Origin: Prevotella sp. | GTDB taxonomy: Bacteria; Bacteroidota; Bacteroidia; Bacteroidales; Bacteroidaceae | NCBI GenBank assembly: GCA_017459445.1 | Contig: JAFUDJ010000027.1 | Span: forward strand, 1 to 33,293 | Direction of reading: 5' to 3' | Length of the DNA: 33,293 nt | In this document: in pieces, positions 23,411 to 32,231 of the stretch | Numbering within the stretch: the first letter of the stretch is position 1 | Layout of the letters: every line of letters starts with the position of its first letter | Notes under the pieces: model-generated | Told to the model about the DNA's origin: nothing | Seen by the model: the letters and a program-made list of their open reading frames with translations, nothing else | The model's database searches: none | Program-made: the position numbers and the translations under genes

Positions 23411-25234
23411 TTAATTCTTTTTCTCAAATTCATCCGGACGGGGCAGGCGCATTTCCAAGCGGGCTGCACTGGGAGCGGGGGCAAGTTCTACACGAGAGGA
23501 ACCGGCACCGTTGGCACGTGCCTCCCAAGGAGCTTCAACGGCACGACGCACATCATCGCCAGTCAGCGTATACACCTCTTTATCAGGTCCGAAGTAGTGA
23601 GTCCACTCCATGCCCCAGCGCTTAAGGTCGAAGAAACGGATTCCCTCGAAGTTATGCTCGAAGCGGCGGAAAGAGTTCAGACAGTTCATAAAGGGAACGG
23701 CCTCTGGTGAGATGACAATATCTGAAGAGATGTTTGTAGTGATAAAGTCCCAATCGTCAAAACAGTTGTTGCGCTTCGTCTTATCTGTAGTACCATTGGT
23801 AAAGGCTTTCACCAATAAGTCGTCTGTCAACAGCTTGACTTTGGGCGAACCAACCAGGTCAGCAGAACCCTCAACAGAATATGACTTCTTGTCGCGGTCA
23901 GAGAAAGAATTGAGGGAGTTATTCCAATAGGCTTTCAAGTCGTGACCGGCATCAGTCAGATTGCCCAGCATGATATTAGCCTCAGCACGCTCCAACAACA
24001 AATCCATAGCCGTAAAGACACGGATTACCTGATGGGGATAACCTGTTTGGGCTATCTTGTCTGTCATCTCGAATTCCTCGTTGATTTTACAAGAATAGAA
24101 TCCATAGTCATGCTGTGAATTGCTGAACAACATTCCGCTGACAAAAGCAATAGGGTTGCCATAATAATTGGGCCACAACTCACTGATGGTATAAAGGTGC
24201 ATCGCATTTTGTGCGGCTTCACCGGCTACACTGTAACGGTATCCGAAAATGATACGGGAATAGGTACTATAGGTGACTAACAGCATCAGATTATTGTTCA
24301 AGTCAGGGTGTTGCCACTGTTTGCCATAGTCATCAGAAGAAGCGCAGTCTGCGAATATGGAATAATCCATTGACATACGCTGTAAGGTAGACTCGTCGCC
24401 TATCTCACCCAAAACGACATTGGCATGCTCTATAACTTTCTCCCAATCGTGATGGAACAGATAGACACGGGCAGCAAAGGCATGGGCAGCCAAGGTGTTG
24501 AAGTGATACTTAGGAGTATCATAATAGCTGTCGCTGACATAGCGCAAGCCTTCTTCCATATCTTCAATGACATGTTTATAAAACTCTGCAACGTTCAGAC
24601 GCTCATAGTTCTTAATCAGCTGTGTCTCCGTCTCAGTAACGTAAGGCAGGCAGATTTCCTGTGAACTACGAGCTTCGTTCTTGTATGCCTGACTAAAGAT
24701 GTTGGCCAAAACGAAGTGAGTATAGGAACGAAGCAATAGTGCTTCTGCATACGTGGCACGCAGACGGGCAGGCAACTGGTCATAGTCCTTTCTGTCGGTA
24801 ATTCCCTGCTTGGCAGCCAAATTGTCGATGGCCTCAAGTGCAGCATTAGCAGCAGCTATTGTGCTATACCACTGGCTCCAAATACGACCGGGTGACTCTC
24901 CATCATTGATAGTAGCCGACTCTGCAGGCTCAAAGCGGAACATTTCATCCGTCCAGCGGGAACTGGAGGCATAGTTATAATGGTTCTCCACCTGCTTGTC
25001 CCAAGGGCCAGAAGGCAGATGGGGAGCATTATTGTCAATCATATTGTCGCTTGACAACTCACAGACATACTGGTAATTGGTGGCAGGATAGGAACCCTTC
25101 AACAAATCGACTATATTGTCTTCTGTTAATAGTTCCGTACGCTCGTCGGGTATCTTGTCAAGGAAATCGCTGCATGCCGTCAGCATGAGAGCGGCAGCAA
25201 AGACCGAACTAATCTGTAATATATACTTTTTCAT
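23411..25234 (-). CDS. SusD/RagB family nutrient-binding lipoprotein
   Basis: About 607 residues. Lipobox LTAC puts lipidation at Cys21, then SDFLDKIPDE, the usual start of mature SusD proteins. The TPR-like helical core includes ANAALEAIDNL and ALLLRSYTHFVLANIFSQAY. The C-terminal region ends in the typical EGIRFFDLKRWG. It forms the lid over the SusC barrel at the outer membrane and binds the imported ligand. Two ATGs (25240 and 25234) are possible; the second directly precedes KKYILQ. The associated peptidases suggest a peptide ligand, as for RagAB, rather than a glycan. Confidence 0.93.
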   Translation of the reverse strand: MKKYILQISSVFAAALMLTACSDFLDKIPDERTELLTEDNIVDLLKGSYPATNYQYVCELSSDNMIDNNAPHLPSGPWDKQVENHYNYASSSRWTDEMFRFEPAESATINDGESPGRIWSQWYSTIAAANAALEAIDNLAAKQGITDRKDYDQLPARLRATYAEALLLRSYTHFVLANIFSQAYKNEARSSQEICLPYVTETETQLIKNYERLNVAEFYKHVIEDMEEGLRYVSDSYYDTPKYHFNTLAAHAFAARVYLFHHDWEKVIEHANVVLGEIGDESTLQRMSMDYSIFADCASSDDYGKQWQHPDLNNNLMLLVTYSTYSRIIFGYRYSVAGEAAQNAMHLYTISELWPNYYGNPIAFVSGMLFSNSQHDYGFYSCKINEEFEMTDKIAQTGYPHQVIRVFTAMDLLLERAEANIMLGNLTDAGHDLKAYWNNSLNSFSDRDKKSYSVEGSADLVGSPKVKLLTDDLLVKAFTNGTTDKTKRNNCFDDWDFITTNISSDIVISPEAVPFMNCLNSFRRFEHNFEGIRFFDLKRWGMEWTHYFGPDKEVYTLTGDDVRRAVEAPWEARANGAGSSRVELAPAPSAARLEMRLPRPDEFEKKN

Positions 25235-25236
25235 CG

Positions 25237-25271
25237 TCATAATTCTCCATTTTCAATTATCAATTCTCAAT
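25237..25271 (-). repeat. Heptamer array filling the SusC-SusD junction
   Basis: On the minus strand five consecutive 7-bp units run from the last base of the susC-like stop codon to the susD-like start: ATTGAGA, ATTGATA, ATTGAAA, ATGGAGA, ATTATGA. The final unit contains the ATG at 25240. Confidence 0.85.
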
Positions 25272-28200
25272 TAGATTCCTAAGCGTACCGTAAACGTGAA
25301 CTGCTTGGAGAGAGGCTGAGCCACACCACCTGAGTTAACAAACTCCGGGTCTTGACCGTTGAGTTTCTTGTCGGAATAGACCAACCACAGATTAGTAGCA
25401 TCGAGCTTCAGTGAAGCAGAGCTAAGACCTATCTTGCGAATGAGTTTCGGACTGAAGTCGTAGGTCAGCGAGATGTCCTTCAGACGGATGAAACCGCCGT
25501 CGGCAACACGTGCCGAGGAATAGTTATAGGAATTGTAGGCGTAGCTCAGATAACGGTTGTTGTAATACTGTGCAACCGAAGCAATGGCAGGAATATCGGT
25601 GATATGCTCATCGCCGGGCACTACCCAACGGTTCTTGAACTCCTTCGGCATAGCCGACTGGTCGCTATAAGCATAGGAGAATACCGGGTCAAGACGAATC
25701 TTGTTGCCGAAAGAATAGGTAAAGAAGATGTTCAGACGCCAGTTCTTCCAGCTAATCGTATTGTTCAGACCGCCGGTATAGGCAGGCTCCGTAGGGCCTT
25801 CATACTTCAGGAAGTCCAACAGGTCGTGCTCCTGGAAGTTAATATCGGTAGTGGTCACCTCGCCATTCTCATTGATAATCTGGGGAATACCCTCGTCGTT
25901 CAGACCGGCAAAGGGAATTGAGAACAGGGCACGGTGGTCATAACCGACACGGGCATAGCCGCCAACGCCTACCAAGTCGATGACACGACTGGTAGACAGC
26001 AGGTCAGTAATCTTGGTCTTGTTGTAGGAGAAGGTCAGGTCAGTATTCCACTGCCAGTCCTGTGTAATGATATTGCGGGTTGACAGGGTGAACTCCATAC
26101 CGTGAGAGTCCATGGCTGCCACGTTGGCAAACTTGCGCAACTCACCGCCATAACCGTTGGTATTCATATAACCCATCAAGTCCTTGTTCTTGCGCCAATA
26201 GAAGTCGCTGACCAGATTAATGCGGTTGTTGAAGAATCCCAAGTCAACGCCTAAGTTGAACTCGTATTTCTTCTCGAACGTCAAGTCAGAGTTACCCAGC
26301 TGGACAAGCTCCATGCCCGTCTCCTGCTGGTCGCTCTGCGGACGCCAGATAATGGAGGGATAATAGATAGGATAGGCATTGGAAGCCGTGGTCTGTTCAC
26401 CTGTCAGCGAATAGCTCAGACGGATGGTTCCATGCGACATTTTGCCACCGGTTTTCTGCATCCATTTCTGGAACCAAGGCTCCTCATGGGCATTCCACGA
26501 AGCACTGACGTTCCACGTCGGCAGCCAGCGCGAGCTGGTGGCCTTACCAAGCTGGTTGGTTCCGTCATAGCGGCCCGTCAGGTTCAGCTGGTAGCGTCCC
26601 TTATATGAGTAGTTAATATTGGCCATGTAAGCCATGCGGCGGTTCCATGAGCTGGCACGCGAATTAAGTGTAGAGCCTTCCTCCTTGGCCTGCTTGAAAA
26701 ACTCAGGGGTAATGGTGACCAGTCGGCTGCGCTCATAGTCCATTCCATAGACCTGATTCTCAGATGCATAGTAGTCAGCACGGTTGGCCTCCATACCTAC
26801 CAGGACGTTCAGGATATGGGTATCGTTCCATACCTTGTTGTAGTTGACAGTTCCACGGAAGTCTAACTGCTGCACCTTGTTCTGGTTCTCAATCCAAATA
26901 CCGCCAGTAGGCATCACTGACATAGGCAGAGAGTTGGGTTTGTCGGGGTCGGTGTACAGATAGATGTTGTTGTACATCACATTCGGGTCGTCCACACCGG
27001 CACGATAAGCCTCAGCCTGATTGGAGGTGTTCATGATATTATGGTCGCGGTTCGACCTGTTGACACGGTAAGAACCCAACAGGTTGATTTCCAAGCCACG
27101 GATGGGCTTGTAGGAAACTTCACCCTGGAACTTGACATCCATCACATCAATATCAATATAGTTATTTCCCAGCTCGTGGAAAATATTGAAGTCGGCATAA
27201 TTGCGCTTGTAGGTCTGGTTGGGGTCCAGCGTACGAGCGGTGTTCAGGGCAAAGCTGAACGGGTTGATATCGAAGTCACGACTGACGGCACCGCTCACTA
27301 CGTCTGTCGATTGGTTCAGCGTACCGGGAGCCTTCTGCTTACGATAGCTGGCATTGGTACGCAAAGTCAGCGTAAGCTGTTTGGAGAGGTTGAACGAGGC
27401 ATTCATGTTGGCCGTATAGCGCTGCACCTCACTGGCTTTCGACCAACCTGGGTCTACCATAGCCGACAACGAAGCATAGAGGTTGGCTTTCTCGGTACCG
27501 CTGCTGATACTGACAGAGTGGTTCTGCACGATATTATTGTTGAACAGCAGGTCGAACCAGTCGGTATTACGGAACTCAGCCTGTTGCAGGTAGGCATTCA
27601 TGGCTGCATCGGTATAGGGGAGGCCAAACTGGCCGTTAGTCTCGTCATACTGCTGGATAAGGTTGTACATCTTACCATACAGACCGCTGCTCGAACCGTA
27701 AGCCAAGGCGGAGAACTCCAGCCAGCCCTTGGCGGCCATCTCCTTATAAATACCCATCTGCTCCTGTGAGTTACAGATATTGTATTCCTTATAGCTGGGC
27801 TTCAAGCGATAGGTAAACTCACCGGTATAGTTGATGGCACTGTGACCTACACGGCCTCGCTTAGTGGTGACAACCACCACACCGGCCATGGCACGAGCAC
27901 CGTAGATACTGGTGGCAGAACCGTCCTTCAGCACTTGGAACGACTCAATGTCATCGGCATTCAAACCTGCGATGGCATTGGCAATCAGCGTCTGGGCATC
28001 ACCGGAAGAAAGGTCATCAGAACTGACGTTTACAGCATCCTCCATAATGACACCGTCGACCACCCACAGCGGGCTGGACGAGCCATAGATGGATGTTGCA
28101 CCACGCACCTTGATTTTTGGGGCCGTACCGAACGTACTTGACACATTCTGCACCGAGACACCGGCCGCACGACCTTCCAAAGCACGGGTAACGTCGGCCA

Positions 28201-28591
28201 CACCGTCAAGCTTTGACTTTTCGGCGTCAATCTTTGTCGTTGCACCCGTAAACAGGCGCTTATCCATCTTCTGCATACCCGTTACGACGACATCGCCCAG
28301 GGTGTGAGAGTCTGATTCCATGGTAACTTTCATCCCATTCTGGGCCTTCACCGTCTGGGTAACCATACCGACATAGCTTATCACAAGCTTTTTCCCCGCC
28401 GGCACCGTAATCGTGAAGTTGCCGTCCAAGTCGGTCTTTGTTCCTTGTTTGGTACCTTGAATCATAACCGTGGCACCTATACAGGGCTCACCGTTGTCTT
28501 CAAAGACTGTACCTGTAATCTTGTTCTGAGCAAAGGCCATGACGGTGCTCAGCAACAGACAGGTGAGAAACATCGTTAGTCTTTTTTCCAT
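25271..28591 (-). CDS. SusC/RagA family TonB-dependent outer membrane transporter
   Basis: About 1106 residues from the ATG at 28591, where MEKRLTMFLTC is the usual start of Prevotella members. Signal peptide ends MAFAQ. A carboxypeptidase-regulatory-like domain follows (KITGTVFEDNGEPCIGATV), then a TonB box/plug region (DVVVTGMQKMDKRLFTGATT, GATSIYGSSSPLWVVDGV, LKDGSATSIYGARAMAGVVV), then the beta barrel to the C-terminal strand KQFTFTVRLGI. It is energised through TonB and pairs with the next gene product. It is the first gene of a five-gene operon with a strong promoter and a leader of about 115 nt. Confidence 0.96.
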   Translation of the reverse strand: MEKRLTMFLTCLLLSTVMAFAQNKITGTVFEDNGEPCIGATVMIQGTKQGTKTDLDGNFTITVPAGKKLVISYVGMVTQTVKAQNGMKVTMESDSHTLGDVVVTGMQKMDKRLFTGATTKIDAEKSKLDGVADVTRALEGRAAGVSVQNVSSTFGTAPKIKVRGATSIYGSSSPLWVVDGVIMEDAVNVSSDDLSSGDAQTLIANAIAGLNADDIESFQVLKDGSATSIYGARAMAGVVVVTTKRGRVGHSAINYTGEFTYRLKPSYKEYNICNSQEQMGIYKEMAAKGWLEFSALAYGSSSGLYGKMYNLIQQYDETNGQFGLPYTDAAMNAYLQQAEFRNTDWFDLLFNNNIVQNHSVSISSGTEKANLYASLSAMVDPGWSKASEVQRYTANMNASFNLSKQLTLTLRTNASYRKQKAPGTLNQSTDVVSGAVSRDFDINPFSFALNTARTLDPNQTYKRNYADFNIFHELGNNYIDIDVMDVKFQGEVSYKPIRGLEINLLGSYRVNRSNRDHNIMNTSNQAEAYRAGVDDPNVMYNNIYLYTDPDKPNSLPMSVMPTGGIWIENQNKVQQLDFRGTVNYNKVWNDTHILNVLVGMEANRADYYASENQVYGMDYERSRLVTITPEFFKQAKEEGSTLNSRASSWNRRMAYMANINYSYKGRYQLNLTGRYDGTNQLGKATSSRWLPTWNVSASWNAHEEPWFQKWMQKTGGKMSHGTIRLSYSLTGEQTTASNAYPIYYPSIIWRPQSDQQETGMELVQLGNSDLTFEKKYEFNLGVDLGFFNNRINLVSDFYWRKNKDLMGYMNTNGYGGELRKFANVAAMDSHGMEFTLSTRNIITQDWQWNTDLTFSYNKTKITDLLSTSRVIDLVGVGGYARVGYDHRALFSIPFAGLNDEGIPQIINENGEVTTTDINFQEHDLLDFLKYEGPTEPAYTGGLNNTISWKNWRLNIFFTYSFGNKIRLDPVFSYAYSDQSAMPKEFKNRWVVPGDEHITDIPAIASVAQYYNNRYLSYAYNSYNYSSARVADGGFIRLKDISLTYDFSPKLIRKIGLSSASLKLDATNLWLVYSDKKLNGQDPEFVNSGGVAQPLSKQFTFTVRLGI

Positions 28592-28664
28592 AAACACTTC
28601 TCTATTTTTTTATTATTTATTATTATCGTACCTGTTCTATATTAAATATACTCAACACACACAA

Positions 28665-28690
28665 GCGCCCACTTTTTGGGATAATGGCGC
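28665..28690 (-). promoter_or_regulatory. Hairpin in the SusC operon leader
   Basis: GCGCC at 28665-28669 pairs with GGCGC at 28686-28690. It falls about 15-40 nt after the predicted transcription start. It has no T-run and a short stem, so a regulatory role is only a possibility. Confidence 0.3.
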
Positions 28691-28713
28691 ATGCATGCAA
28701 ATTAAAAGTCCTG

Positions 28714-28745
28714 CAAAGATACTGCTTTCATCTGTAAAAAACAAA
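28714..28745 (-). promoter_or_regulatory. SusC operon promoter
   Basis: On the minus strand TTTG (28745-28742), a 20-bp spacer, TATCTTTG (28721-28714). This is a full consensus match, 123 bp before the start codon. No sigma/anti-sigma or two-component regulator gene is adjacent. Confidence 0.88.
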
Positions 28746-28812
28746 TAAAATTATAAAAAAGGAGCATTTTCACTCACTTTTTAACTTTTTCTTTTGTTTT
28801 TATACCAAAATG

Positions 28813-28838
28813 GCGAGAAAAAGCAAGAAAAGGCTCGC
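28813..28838 (-). terminator. Possible terminator after the coiled-coil lipoprotein gene
   Basis: On the minus strand GCGAG and CTCGC enclose a T-rich loop just after the stop codon at 28849. The stem is only 5 bp and the following T-tract is short. Confidence 0.3.
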
Positions 28839-28848
28839 AAACCGTCAT

Positions 28849-29703
28849 TTATTTCACCAAGACGACAAGGTACTTGCTGGCCGACCAGAACAACTGGGGG
28901 TTGGTAATGCGCAGAATATACTGCTTGTTGGCATCCTGCTCCAGGGTATAGCTGGAGGCGGGATGGGCCGTCAGCACCTTGGCGGAACGGCTGTACAAGC
29001 GCACTTCCTTGTCGACGCGGATGTCTATCTTCGTGAAATAGTCGCGGTTGAAGTTGGAATGGAGCAACTTTCCGTTCTCCAGGATATGCTGCGCTTTCAG
29101 CTCGCGCTTGGTGCCATAGACGAACCAGGCCGTATTGAGCTGTTTGTCCTGATTGGCAATGGTCTGTGACTTCTGGGTGGTCTCCTCCGTCAGCGTGGTG
29201 ACATCCTGCGACAGATTGGTAACCTGCGTATTCAGTTCGCCTATCTGCACATCCTTGGCCTCCAGTTCTGCCCGCAGCTGAGCCAGCTGGGCGTCTTTTT
29301 CCTCCATCTGGCGGTTGAGGTTGTCCAAGGCACGGCGCAGCTGTTCACCCTTCACTGAGCTTTGGCGTAACTGGTTGCGCAGCTTGTTAATCAGTTCACG
29401 ATTCTGCTGCATCGTCTCCTGAATGAACTGCATATTCTCCCGGATACGCTCCGACGACGACCCGGACTCTTCCATACGGGCCACGATGACACGGTCCTCG
29501 GCCTCGTTGATGGCACGGAAGCCCTCCACGACATCGTTCATGGTGGACATCATGTCGTCAATTTCGTTATCTTTCTGGGTGATGATGCGGTTCAGCGAGT
29601 CGCGCTGTTGTATCAGGGCTACGTCTTTCGCATCGTTGCCCTGTTGCTTACAGGCCGTCAGGGACAGTAGGGCCAATGTCAGGTATAGTAGTTTCTTTGT
29701 CAT
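28849..29703 (-). CDS. Coiled-coil lipoprotein of unknown function
   Basis: 284 residues. Lipobox LTAC with lipidated Cys18. Residues about 30-180 are a long coiled coil (regular heptads such as INKLRNQLRQSSVKGEQLRR and LAQLRAELEAKD). The last 90 residues form a compact domain ending FWSASKYLVVLVK. The start overlaps the rsmI stop by ATGA (29700-29703), so translation is probably coupled. I recall similar uncharacterised lipoproteins next to rsmI in Bacteroidales. A role as an envelope spacer or scaffold is a guess from the coiled coil. Confidence 0.8.
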   Translation of the reverse strand: MTKKLLYLTLALLSLTACKQQGNDAKDVALIQQRDSLNRIITQKDNEIDDMMSTMNDVVEGFRAINEAEDRVIVARMEESGSSSERIRENMQFIQETMQQNRELINKLRNQLRQSSVKGEQLRRALDNLNRQMEEKDAQLAQLRAELEAKDVQIGELNTQVTNLSQDVTTLTEETTQKSQTIANQDKQLNTAWFVYGTKRELKAQHILENGKLLHSNFNRDYFTKIDIRVDKEVRLYSRSAKVLTAHPASSYTLEQDANKQYILRITNPQLFWSASKYLVVLVK

Positions 29704-30386
29704 AGTTTCTCGTCTTTTGTTTTTCCGCCCACCACGATAACAAACTCGCCTCGTGGCTCATGGTCCGTGAAATGGGCTATGGCCTCCGCTAACGTGCCGC
29801 GAACACTTTCTTCATGGACCTTGGAAATCTCACGGCACACGCTAACCGGGCGCTCCGAGCCAAAGACTTCAGCAAACTGCTGGAGTGTTTTCAGCACGCG
29901 GTAGGGGGATTCATAGAACACCATTGTGCGCTCTTCGTCGCGCAGAGACGCTATCTTCGACTGGCGACCCTTCTTCTGGGGCAGAAAGCCTTCAAAACAG
30001 AAACGGTCGCAAGGCAGTCCGCTCGACACCAAGGCGGGCACAAAGGCCGTGGCTCCCGGCAAGGTCTGCACCTCAACGCCTGCCCTGACGGCCTCACGCA
30101 CTAGGAAAAAACCGGGGTCGCTGATGCCCGGCGTGCCGGCGTCGCTGACGAGAGCCACCGTTTGTCCTGCTTTCAGCCGCTCCACAATGGCTGCCGACGT
30201 GCCGTGTTCATTGAACTTATGATGGGACAGAAGGTGCTGCTGTATCTGGAAATGCTTCAGCAGAATGCCCGAAGTACGGGTATCCTCGGCCAGCACGACA
30301 TCAGCCTCTTTCAGAATCCTGATGGCACGAAGCGTCATGTCCTCCATATTTCCCACTGGTGTGGGTACGATGTATAATATGCCCAT
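29700..30386 (-). CDS. rsmI: 16S rRNA (cytidine(1402)-2'-O)-methyltransferase
   Basis: 228 residues. Tetrapyrrole-methylase-fold enzyme that 2'-O-methylates C1402 of 16S rRNA using S-adenosylmethionine. Motifs: LYIVPTPVGNMEDMTLRA, LAEDTRTSG, LVSDAGTPGISDPGF, LPGATAFVPALVSSGLP and FYESPYR. All are present in the usual order. The predicted start lies only 8 bp after the -7 element, so the mRNA leader is extremely short. The stop overlaps the downstream lipoprotein gene. Confidence 0.96.
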   Translation of the reverse strand: MGILYIVPTPVGNMEDMTLRAIRILKEADVVLAEDTRTSGILLKHFQIQQHLLSHHKFNEHGTSAAIVERLKAGQTVALVSDAGTPGISDPGFFLVREAVRAGVEVQTLPGATAFVPALVSSGLPCDRFCFEGFLPQKKGRQSKIASLRDEERTMVFYESPYRVLKTLQQFAEVFGSERPVSVCREISKVHEESVRGTLAEAIAHFTDHEPRGEFVIVVGGKTKDEKL

Positions 30387-30394
30387 TTCGGTGA

Positions 30395-30402
30395 CAAAGG
30401 TA
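30395..30402 (-). promoter_or_regulatory. rsmI -7 element
   Basis: TACCTTTG on the minus strand (30402-30395), 8 bp before the rsmI ATG. No clear TTTG stands 20 bp further upstream. Confidence 0.6.
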
Positions 30403-30422
30403 CGAATAATTTTTATTTCTCA

Positions 30423-30453
30423 TTTGTTATTTTTTATTTTTTTATTATCTTTG
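30423..30453 (+). promoter_or_regulatory. tdk promoter (near-leaderless)
   Basis: TTTG (30423-30426), a 19-bp spacer, TATCTTTG (30446-30453). The tdk ATG is at 30458, only 4 bp after the -7 element, so transcription should start at or very near the start codon. Confidence 0.8.
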
Positions 30454-30457
30454 CACC

Positions 30458-31081
30458 ATGATTACATATCCATCGTCGGGCGAGGCACGCCGCCCGGGCA
30501 GAATAGAGGTAGTGTGCGGCTCGATGTTCTCAGGCAAAACCGAGGAACTCATCCGCCGTCTGCGCCGTGCACAGTTCGCCAAGCAGAAGGTTGAAATATT
30601 CAAACCGGCCATTGACACCCGCTACAGCGACGAGGAGGTGGTGAGCCACGACCATCATGCCATCCCCTCCACCCCACTCGACTCGTCGGCCAGCATTCTG
30701 CTGCTGTCGAGCGACATTGACGTCGTGGGCATTGACGAGGCGCAGTTCTTCGACATGGGGCTGGTTGACGTGTGCAATGAACTGGCCTATCGTGGCGTCC
30801 GCGTCATTATTGCCGGATTGGACATGGACTTCCGGGGCATCCCCTTCGGCCCCATGCCGGCACTCTGTGCCATTGCCGACGACGTCACCAAGGTGCATGC
30901 CATCTGCGTCAAATGCGGCAGCCTGGCCTATGTCAGCCACCGTACCGTACAGAACGACAAGCGCGTACTGCTGGGAGAGACGCAGGAATACGAACCGCTC
31001 TGCCGCCATTGCTACCAAAAAGCCATTGCCGAGGAGGAAAAGGCAAAAAGCGACAAAGCCGCAGAAAATACCGCCGATTAA
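30458..31081 (+). CDS. tdk: Thymidine kinase
   Basis: 207 residues, type II thymidine kinase of the salvage pathway. The Walker A region is [24 protein letters not shown] carries the Walker B/catalytic region. Zinc cysteines appear as CVKCGSLA and CRHCYQ. The start at 30458 keeps the N-terminal extension ([14 protein letters not shown]) that precedes the P-loop in Bacteroidetes members. It is divergent from rsmI. Confidence 0.96.
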   Translation: MITYPSSGEARRPGRIEVVCGSMFSGKTEELIRRLRRAQFAKQKVEIFKPAIDTRYSDEEVVSHDHHAIPSTPLDSSASILLLSSDIDVVGIDEAQFFDMGLVDVCNELAYRGVRVIIAGLDMDFRGIPFGPMPALCAIADDVTKVHAICVKCGSLAYVSHRTVQNDKRVLLGETQEYEPLCRHCYQKAIAEEEKAKSDKAAENTAD

Positions 31082-31111
31082 GGCGCAAATAAAAAAAAAC
31101 AACCCAAGAAA

Positions 31112-31143
31112 TTTGGCTGTTTCAAAAAAACATCGTAACTTTG
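31112..31143 (+). promoter_or_regulatory. tRNA-Lys promoter
   Basis: TTTG (31112-31115), a 20-bp spacer, TAACTTTG (31136-31143), 23 bp before the tRNA. Confidence 0.88.
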
Positions 31144-31166
31144 CAGCCGCTTTTCAAAGCAACGGA

Positions 31167-31239
31167 GATCCGCTAGCTCAGTTGGTAGAGCACAACACTT
31201 TTAATGTTGGGGTCTTGGGTTCGAGCCCCAAGCGGATCA
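31167..31239 (+). tRNA. tRNA-Lys (anticodon TTT)
   Basis: Acceptor GATCCGC pairs with GCGGATC, discriminator A. The D-arm contains AGCTCAGTTGGTAGAGC. The anticodon stem CAACA/TGTTG closes CTTTTAA, anticodon TTT. The T-arm carries GGTTCGAGCC. 73 nt, no encoded CCA. Confidence 0.97.
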
Positions 31240-31245
31240 CCCGAC

Positions 31246-31287
31246 AAAGTCCGCAAGAAGTTGGGATTCCAACACTTGCGGACTTTT
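31246..31287 (+). terminator. tRNA-Lys terminator
   Basis: AAAGTCCGCAAG (31246-31257) pairs with CTTGCGGACTTT (31275-31286), with an inner GTTGG/CCAAC stem: a long, nearly perfect hairpin starting 7 nt after the tRNA. It ends only 11 bp before the AraC start codon, so any transcript reading through would carry it in the araC leader. Confidence 0.85.
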
Positions 31288-31297
31288 GAATTGGAAT

Positions 31298-32107
31298 ATG
31301 GATGTCATTCAACATATTATTGTAGACCACACGCTGAAGCGAATTGGTGAGGTGGCGTTTGCCGACTATCTCTGCCATGCCTACTGCTATGGCGGGTACT
31401 GCACTTTCGATTATAACGGGCAAAGGTTCCGCTTTGAGACGGGCAACTGCATGATTATCCCCCGAAGGGGCGACTTGGTGAAGAACCTGCAGGAAAGCGA
31501 GGACTTCAAGGTGGATGTAATATACGTGACGCAACAGTTTATCGAAATTTCCACACCGCAGAGCAACTATGGCATGCGCGGCCAGCTGTCATTGTTCCAA
31601 AACCCCATTATGAAACTGAAGCCAGAACAGCAAGAGGTGTGCAAGCAGAACTTCGATGCCGTAATGCGGAGGGTGGCACAGACGGAGCACAGCTTCCGCC
31701 ACGACGCCTTGATGAACGCCGTGGAGTGCATGATTATCGACTTCTTCGACTTCCACGCCAAGCTTTATGGAGCCGACAAAATCACATCGCAGCAACACCT
31801 GTTAATGGAGCAGTTCATTGACATGCTGGAGCGTGGCGACTTCCGCAAAAACCGCGAAATAAGCTACTATGCCGACCAGCTGTGTGTCACTACCAAGTAC
31901 CTCTCAGAGGTATCAAAGAAGGTCAGCGGTCTGCCTGCAGCATTCTGGATAACGCGTTATGCATCGCTCGACATCAGCAGATTGCTGCGCAACCGCAACT
32001 TGTCGTTCACCGACATTAGCGACATGTTCGGTTTCTCGTCGCTCTCGCATTTCAGCCGTTACGTGCAAACCAACTTGGGGGCTAAGCCATCTGACTTCAG
32101 GGAGTAA
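31298..32107 (+). CDS. AraC family transcriptional regulator
   Basis: About 269 residues from ATG 31298 (a TTG at 31286 is less likely, since it overlaps the terminator). The N-terminal cupin-like sensor domain includes CHAYCYGGYCTFDYNG and GNCMIIPRRGDLV. The C-terminal double helix-turn-helix starts at about residue 170: EISYYADQLCVTTKYLSEVS, then LLRNRNLSFTDISDMFGFSS and LSHFSRYVQTNLGAKPSDFR, the AraC signature. No target is visible nearby and the ligand is unknown. No consensus promoter lies between the tRNA terminator and the gene. Confidence 0.9.
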   Translation: MDVIQHIIVDHTLKRIGEVAFADYLCHAYCYGGYCTFDYNGQRFRFETGNCMIIPRRGDLVKNLQESEDFKVDVIYVTQQFIEISTPQSNYGMRGQLSLFQNPIMKLKPEQQEVCKQNFDAVMRRVAQTEHSFRHDALMNAVECMIIDFFDFHAKLYGADKITSQQHLLMEQFIDMLERGDFRKNREISYYADQLCVTTKYLSEVSKKVSGLPAAFWITRYASLDISRLLRNRNLSFTDISDMFGFSSLSHFSRYVQTNLGAKPSDFRE

Positions 32108-32160
32108 CGATTTTTCGGGTCTTCCATTCCCCTCCACAACAAGGCTCAATCCTTTTCTTG

Positions 32161-32201
32161 AAAAAAACATAGGCCTTGTACGAATGGTACAAAGCCTATG
32201 T
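32161..32201 (-). terminator. Terminator of the rpoA-rplQ operon
   Basis: The inverted repeat ACATAGGC...TTGTAC (32167-32181) with GTACAA...GCCTATGT (32187-32201) is followed on the minus strand by seven T residues (32167-32161). It lies 30 bp after rplQ and also faces the end of the AraC gene. Confidence 0.9.
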
Positions 32202-32231
32202 CATTATGATTAGATTATCATCTCCAAGAAA

